Source of the DNA: Owenia fusiformis
Lineage: Eukaryota > Annelida > Polychaeta > Sabellida > Oweniidae
NCBI GenBank assembly: GCA_903813345.2
Contig: CAIIXF020000001.1
Span: 19,303,915 to 19,367,914, forward strand
Direction: 5' to 3'
Length of the DNA stretch: 64,000 nucleotides
The notes under the pieces are model-generated. The model ran no database searches, was not told the origin of the DNA, and saw only the letters and a program-made list of their open reading frames with translations. Below, one piece after another: positions 41,101 through 50,100 of this stretch. Position 1 is the first letter of the stretch. Each line of letters opens with the position of its first letter. The translations under genes and the position numbers were made by a program.

Positions 41101-44100
41101 TATATACCAAGGTAGCTAACTATATAGATTGGATCAACAATGAAATTTCCACTCCTGGGGGCTGGGGAGAATTCAGTGGGTATTCCCCATGTTCAGCAAC
41201 TTGCGGAAAGGGGATCAAGTCTCGGGTAAAAGTGTGTACAAACCCAGAACCCATTGGCAATGGAGTATGTTCTGACTATAACTTTGTGACAGCTGATGGT
41301 AAAATGGTGTACATAGAAGATGAGGAATGCATCTCTTCAGCTGCATGTGTTTGATCTCCAGAGACTCAGAGCACAGAATGGCAACAGAAACTGAATCTAT
41401 CATGTACATGAATCTACAGTTGAAATAAAATACATTCTGTACTAATTACATGTATAAGCAATATTTTCTCATGTTGGTTGCCGGTGTGTATAATATTATC
41501 TTCCTGTGAGTCAGCATCAAACCTTACCCTTTCAATTTTTTTAGGTCCTTAGTAATACATTGGACCTGTACATTTCTGACATTTTTGGAAAGGTTTGGTA
41601 ATTTCAAATCCCAAATTAGGTTGCAAATATGGATAAAATTTTGAAAAAAAATTCATGAATTCTTGAAACAATTTGATTTCCTCTTTGAAACCAATCTCAT
41701 TAACTCAAAATTGGGACAAAAATTCATCTGAAAACAAGTTGCAGCAAAAACAGAAATAACTCCTACTTTTGTCCCTCCTTCCTAGTTGAGAAAACCCATT
41801 TTAAAACTTAATGTCTCGGTGACCTACATTTTTGGCCCACTTGGTTTCTCCCGACAATTCTTGAAACCAAATATGAGGGCATGGCCAGAGTTGAATCAAT
41901 GGGGCAAAATTGAGTTCAAGGGAAACATATTATTGTAAGGCTTCATTTTCATAGTTTTCATAAGAAAAACATACAAATTCACATTTTTGAGAAATTTGAT
42001 GGCTATAAGCCTAAGAAGGAATAATATATTTGTATAACATACCTTTGGTTTGTCGTCCTCTGGTTCATACTTAGGAAGGTGATCATATGCAAGGCCTGTT
42101 TCAAGGAGAGAGTTAACTTTAGTGCGGACCCAAGTTGCTTCTCCCGTGACATCCTTTGTGATGTAGCCATTCTGGATCAAATGAAATAATTTGCATGTGT
42201 AAAGTGTAACAATTGTTACAGAAGCCAAGGTAAATGAAGTACACAATATTTTTGTGAGTGTATGTACCATTATACAATTATCATAGATGAATAAATACCT
42301 GGAGCACAACGCTCCTGTTTCAATAGAACTGTTTCAATAAAATACTTCTTTTTTTTGACTGAAGGGATTTATATTATGATATTTTTATGAAGCAATAAAT
42401 ATTTCTTAAAAAAAAAAAAAAAAAATACATATAGTCAATAGCAATGGCAATATACCTTTCAAATAGTGTATACCCGGACCCATTTTGGTAAACAAAGGAA
42501 AATAGGTCATATTGGTTAGATTCATGATGCATACTTAGCAGGCAGCAATGTTTGTATACAAATAGAAATAGAAAAATAAGCAACATTGTCATCCTATTTA
42601 TGCCCTGTAATTACATCAATACCAATGTTATTTTCTAACAATTGAGTGTAACGAATAAATATGAAAATTATCTAATATAGGTACTTCACATAATTTTGAT
42701 ATCATATAAGGAACAGGTAGTCTATAGTGTGTTACAGGGCTGTATAATTGAGTATTTCTGTTCTATTGAAATGATGATACACAGTGGTATCGAATGAATG
42801 AGTTGTGAGTGATTTATGTTTGGGAAACAGGTTTTGAAATTAACATAAACATGGTGGTTGTATTCTATCGAAGAGTTGAGAATGGAGAACCAGTTTTGAA
42901 TAATATATGGCATAATAAACTGAATTTATCTATAGCATGTGTGTTAATAAAACTAACTCTTCAGCATTCTCAAGTACAATGTACATTGTATATATCTCTA
43001 GATGATACCTTAGGGTGCCAGTGGAAGACCCGTTTACCAAGCACGTGTATGTTCCTACTGCTTATATGTGGGGTGGTGACTGGGAGATTTAGCAGCTCCA
43101 TGAACAGCTTTTCTTTTGTTGAAATAGATGGCCCTGAAAACATTAGAATTACAATCAAATATATTTTCAAGTTAAATTAGAATAATGATATGAACAATAT
43201 CATCTAAAATGGACAAACATCTCTTAATTTTACAAACATGGCGTTTAATATGATATTGATAGATATGATGTATTATTGTTTCAAAAGAAATGTTGAGAAT
43301 GTTTTCCTTCACTTCTTCATTCTTCATTGAAACAAATATTTAATCTACATGTACTTAGTTGATTGAAGAAGCTTTTCTAAGCAATGGTAACTGACTCATG
43401 ACATGACATACTTACATGTACTTCATTGAAGAAGCTTTGCTAAGCAATGGTAACTGACTCATGACATGACATACTTACATGTACTTCATTGAAGAAACTT
43501 TGCTAAGCAATGGTAACTGACTCATGACATGACATACTTACATGTACTTCATTGAAGAAACTTTGCTAAGCAATGGTAACTGACTCATGACATGACATAC
43601 TTACATGTACTTCATTGAAGAAGCTTTGCTAACCCCCCTATCACACCAAACTAGTTCTTACCCGTTCTTGCCAGTCCTACGAAAACGTCGTAAAACGGGC
43701 TCAATCTGGCTGTGGTCGGGAAATATGTCTGAAATAATTAGCTTCTTCGTTCTTAAACAGTCTTCAAAACGTCCATCTCGTTCGCAGTTCGTTCAGGTCG
43801 CACCACGTCGGTGTGCAACGTCGTAGAATGCGTCCCTTGGTCTAGAAGGTCAACATGACCTGATTACAGAACGGTATGGTCGCCATCGTATTTGGAATCG
43901 ATTCAAAACTCTAAAATCACATTCCCGTCTGAGAACGTTCATAAAGTTCGTAAATAGACCTTAGAAAGTTGCAGCTACATTCTTTCTGTTCGCACACAGT
44001 TTAAAACCAGTTTTGAAGAACGCAGTGGCAACTTTTTGGTATGATAGCTATATTTTTGCTAACTCGTTCATAAGCAGTGTTAAATACGTTCTTAATCAGT

Positions 44101-47100
44101 TTAAACCCGTTTGCAATTAGTTCTACCTCGTTCTCAACACGTCCTCAGACAGCTCAACTCGTTGTTAAAACGTCCCTAGTAGGATTGAAGTACGACGGTT
44201 CCGTTCGTAGTACGTCCAGCTCGTATTTAGTACGTTGTCACTCGTTCTAATTGTAGAGCGTGACGACCACGAGAACATTTTGAGCATTGTCTCAGTTCTA
44301 GAGGACCTACCCGTTCGAGTACGTTCGATGAAGTTTGTAAATAGATCCCAAACGGTTCTTAGTAGGTCCAGTCCGTTCGTACACAGTAACTGACTCATGA
44401 CATGACATACTTACATGTACTTCATTGAAGAAGCTTTGCTAAGCAATGGTAACTGACTCATGACATGACATACTTACATGTACTTCATTGAAGAAACTTT
44501 GCTAGGCAATGGTAACTGACTCATAACATGACATACTTACATGTACTTCATTGAAGAAGCTTTGTTAAGCAATGGTAACTGACTCATGACATGACATACT
44601 TACTTGTATTTCATTGAAGAAGCTTTTTTAAGCAATGGTAACTGACTCATGACATGACATACTTACTTGCACTTCATTGAAGAAGCTTTGCTAAGCAATG
44701 GTAACTGACTCGTGACATGACATACTTACTTGTACTTCATTAAGGAAGCTTTGCTAAGCAATGGTAACTGACTCATGACATGACATACTTACATGTACTT
44801 CATTGAAGAAGCTTTGCTAAGCAATGGTAACTGACTCATCATATGACATACTTACATGTACTTCATTGAAAAAGCATTTCTCTAGTTCCTGACTAATATA
44901 TGATCTAGTCTACTTATTTGACTAAAGGAGCATTGCTATGGTAACTGATTCATGATCTGGTATATTTTATTAGCTAAATGAGCATTGCTATAGTAACTGA
45001 TTCTTGGAGTATTGATATGGAAGCTGACTCAAAATTTTATATTCACTTGACTGAAGGACCATTGTTATTGCAACTGACTATATACATGTTATGGTCTACT
45101 TACTTGGCTGAAGGAGCATTGTTTGGTAAGTGACTCACATGACATACCCGGTATGTAATTTCACTGAAAGAGCATTTAGTTGATATGGTAACTGACTCAG
45201 GATCTCAGTTGATCCAAGGGAAAAATCAATACCCGGTGATTTCAGCAGGAAGTGGCGTTTTGTTCAGTGGACAGCTGCGCATGCACGCATAAATGTGATT
45301 ATCCAATATTATTTAGGGAAGGGCTATTTGAAATAGTTTTGGTCTCAGGCACAACCCAGGGCTGTCAACTTAAGGACATTTCGTTGAAAATGAGCCATTC
45401 GGCTGATAATTGGTAAGAGTTTGCGATCTTATAATGTATAACTGTTACTCAGACACATATTTTGACACCATTCTATTGGAAATAAGCTTTGAACCGAGAG
45501 ATATTCACGATTGATATGCACATTTTTGATTGTGCCATTACTTTTCCATTGCACAATCCATGTATTGATAGAAGTAACAATTATGCAGATTGTTTTATCT
45601 TCAATACATGGCGGATACACTACACATCGGTCTATTAAATAACATTTTGTGCCCTAAATAGTTTTATATTTCCATCCACGGCCTGGAGCCTGGGTGTGTT
45701 TGTCTCTTATGTGTATGCTTGTGAATTGGTGGGGGTGGTAGGGCCACCAATCCCCTGGCCCCGTTTCTACTTCCCACTTACTCGAGTCTCTCAGAGCCAA
45801 TTACTGGAATTTCCAGGGGCTTGGAAGAAAATAACTGTCCCACCAGGCACCTCTGGGGGTCAAGATTGGATTAGACATTTGAAGTAAGACTGATCTATGA
45901 CTGTGGCGGCACGAACCCCCAACCCCCGGGCCTCAACCTACATGTAACATACCTCCGGGCATACCTCACTTACGAACCAGCAAAAGGGTAAAGTTCGGGG
46001 GTAAAGTAAGTATCATGGGGGGAATCACAATCAAAATTTCAGAATGATCAATCAGGCAAGTTATAACATTATATGATATTCAGCAAGAAGTCCGGTAGAA
46101 ATATAAATTATTTAAACATCAAAGGTGAAAGCTAATCTGTCAATTTTCTGTCTGCAAAACAACCTTTACATTTGATACAATAATAGACTGAGGCTTTGAA
46201 ATCTAGGATTCCCCAGGAAAATATGACGTCATACTAATTAGCATAAGGAATTCCCTAGTGGTCTGGGTCGAACTTCGTTTCAAAACACAATCCGTAAATA
46301 CATGCTAATTTCTAAGGAGATAGGAAGTGTATAACATGTTTATCGGTTTTGTTTAAAGATTTAATCAATTATCAAACTGGTTAAGTGGATAAAGTGGTCA
46401 TACTTGCTTCAATTCATAGCGTAATCGATGGATAGAAACTGCACCGAATTCCCGATATCCTACCCCATATTACTGTAGGCTATTAAGCACAGTGACATGC
46501 AGAGAGCGCTATCACAAACAAGTACTGCACGAACCGATAAATTCCCGGGTATTGTAACGCCCTTGGTTGATCCACTCACCTAACTGTAACAGTGTTGATA
46601 TGGTAACTGTCTCCACTCACCTAACTGTAACAGTGTTGATATGGTAACTGTCTCCACTCAACTAACTGTAACAGTGTTGATATGGTAACTGTCTCCACTC
46701 ACCTAACTGTAACAGTGTTGATATGGTAACTGTCTCCACTCACCTAACTGTAACAGTGTTGATATGTTAACTGTCTCCACTCACCTAACTGTAACAGTGT
46801 TGATATGGTAACTGTCTCCACTCACCTAACTGTAACAGTGTTGATATGGTAACTGTCTCCACTCACCTAACTGTAACAGTGTTGATATGGTAACTGTCTC
46901 CACTCACCTAACTGTAACAGTGTTGATATGGTAACTGTCTCCACTCACCTAACTGTAACAGTGTTGATATGGTAACTGTCTCCACTCACCTAACTGTAAC
47001 AGTGTTGATATGGTAACTGTCTCCAAATTAACAGGTGACAAAAATCGCAGATTGTCTTGGAATTGAATTGTAACATTGTCTGTAGCATTGCTGAATTTCA

Positions 47101-50100
47101 AATAACACTCCTAGAAAACAGAATTCAATTGCCATCAATAAGTAGGTCTACACTAAAATTCCAATTTTATAGACATGAATATTGCATCGCTATCATTGCT
47201 TTTCTTACAATTAGTAGTGATAATCCAAACTTTTATAGTCAAATCGCCAAATCTGTTCTTCATGCATGAAATTTATGAGAAAACAAACCTGTTCTCTCTC
47301 TACCAAGGCAAAACACACAGCCTCTGGAAGTACCCTTATACCCCTAATGACCTCTATCTGCATAATCATTTCTGGATTGTTCCAGTACGGAGGACCTGCA
47401 ACAATCCTCTTGACTCCGCACTTCAGGCCTGCTACAGTACACACCTTGTGCGATAAGTCTGCAAGGCTATCCCACGATTCTGTGAAAAATTGTTTCTGAA
47501 AGCATGCATGAAGTTTTCTTATTTTCTTACAGGAACTGAATTTCCATCAACCTCTTGCAACTTTTCTTTATTTTATGTGGACAAGAATTTGTAAAAGGAC
47601 ACTTTGTATAACCTAGGAATCACCCCTGCATATATCAAATTATATCCCACCTTTTTATTAGAAATTGTTTCTTCATTGATATTCAATATGTAAGTCTGCA
47701 TGGAGAGTGACACCAGTCTACCAAGGAGTTCCTCTAGCTCATGTGGCAGTAAATCTCCAACCATCTGCTCTAGGTTACTGATAAACATTGTTCCAAATAG
47801 TACCTGTAAAGTACTTATAAATAAAAACAAATCCTCTCATTTTTAATTCTCTTTCCATGTACAGTACATATATCTCTAGTCTAAAATGAAAAACATCCAT
47901 AAATTCTAAAAAGATGGGTCACGCAAGAATTTCTTGAAAATTATTCAAATGGGGAGATAACAATACAATGCTAGAGAGATGAATGATGAATTTAAACAGA
48001 AAAACACTATGCTAGGATTAGGCGTTTCATTAAAGGGACTTTGTGTTACTTGATAGTCATTATAAAGTGACTTTGTGTTACCTGATGGTCATTATAAAGT
48101 GACTTTGTGTTACTTGATAGTCATTATAAAGTGACTTTGTGTTACCTGATGGTCATTATAAAGTGACTCTGTGTTACCTGATAGTCATTATAAAGTGACT
48201 TTGTGTTACCTGATAGTCGACTTTGCGTTACCTGATAGTCATTGGAGAGGTTAAGCAAATACGGTTTTTCAAAACGTATACGTAAACGCAAAGTACATTG
48301 AATCAATATAGGATTGTATCGCTTTAGTCTACTTCAGATACCCGTTCAACTTCAAAGTTGCGTGTTTAGAACGGGAGATTTTAAATTTTCACGTTGCTAT
48401 CAACGGGAATCATTATACTCATGTCTGTTGAATACTATCCTTGGAATTTTGATTTCGATGCAAAGTATAATTCTTTCTGAAGAAGATGATGTATGTTACG
48501 CATGATTTAACTCCAATAATCTTACGAAACGAGCTCGTTTAAAATATGTATTAGAAAACCAGCTATTGAACTTCATCAATGGGATACTATGTAATCATTA
48601 CAAGCTATGGTGTAGTCTAAACAAACACTAGAGCTGAACGGCTATTTATGTGTGAACTCTACATGTATTTGTATAGGGCCGATTGATACGTTTAAGTTGC
48701 GTTTTGGATTTTATACGGTAGCTTAACCTCTCCATTATAAAGTGACTTTGCGTTACTTGATAGTCATTATAAAGTGACTTTGTGTTACCTGATAGTTGAC
48801 TTTGCGTTACCTGATAGTCATTATAAAGTGACTTTGTGTTACCTGATAGTCATTATAAAGTGACTCTGCAGCCAAGACAAGCTGTTCTAACGTAAGCATC
48901 CCTGTGTGAAGATTCACTACTGCCTTAGCTTCAAAACAATCATTTATCTCTGAATCTGAAACAGTGAAAGTTAAGTCACACATTACTGCTACATTCATAG
49001 TGAATTTAAACTACTGCTTTTTGCCATTATGTGCTTCTTACATGAAATATCAAGATCAAGATAGCAACAATGCTACAATTTACAATGAACTTTCAAGCAA
49101 GAAAATCACATTTGTGTATATATGTATTTACTAAACCGTCTCTGGTTTCATTAGATTAAATACATCTTTAACTCACAATTTGGAAAAACTGCTCAACCTG
49201 GATATAGATACAATACATAAAGATGCACTGGCCATAAAAAATATAGGATAACTAGACAACAGCAACGCCATAGCGCAGCAAATCCCATCGAACAGCCATG
49301 GCTGGCATATTTACAAACAAAGTATATAGCAAAAATGTCAGCCATTCTTACATACAGATGCACTGACCATAAAGATATAGGATAAATATGCAAGTGAAGG
49401 GTATTGCTCAATTAAAGGGGATAAACATGATACAATTCACTGTACATACCTGGCATGTTGACTAATATAATTGTAGTATTCTCCAATGCAACAGCAGCCT
49501 GATAAGCTGTGTGACCAGTGCCTATTTCTATAATACTTCCATCATACAGGTGGTTCTTCAGCTCCTTAAACTTCCCATGGCCAATTTGAGCCACACAGTC
49601 TTTAGCTATGGGGGCCCTCTCTAGAAATAGTTTGCTAACATATATCAAGTGAGTGCATGGGCAAAGTACATATATGTTGGGTTGGGGCCGAGGGTTGGGT
49701 GGAGATTGTTTCACAGAGCTCAAACAGCAAAGAAGGACAGCAATTGTACTGGATATACTGCATCTACATGTACATCTATCACTATACTAATTAATGTTCT
49801 ATTTTTCAGCAACACAATTACTTTTTTTACTCAAGGCAAAATTGAAATATAATTTAGAATGACAATTATTCCAAATCAACCTCTGATTACATAAACTCTT
49901 CATCTTTCAATGGTGTAGCGTGGGTATTTTGTGAGCAAGTGAGTGGTAAATTTGAAAATTAGATTGTGTTTAAAGTCTTTTGGGGCATTTTCAAATACGA
50001 AATTTCGACTAATGGAGTAATAAAACGTAAATAATTGGCCATACATGTATTTCAGAATATCCAGTTTTGTATTATTGTTAACTGTAAAACAAACCTTTAT

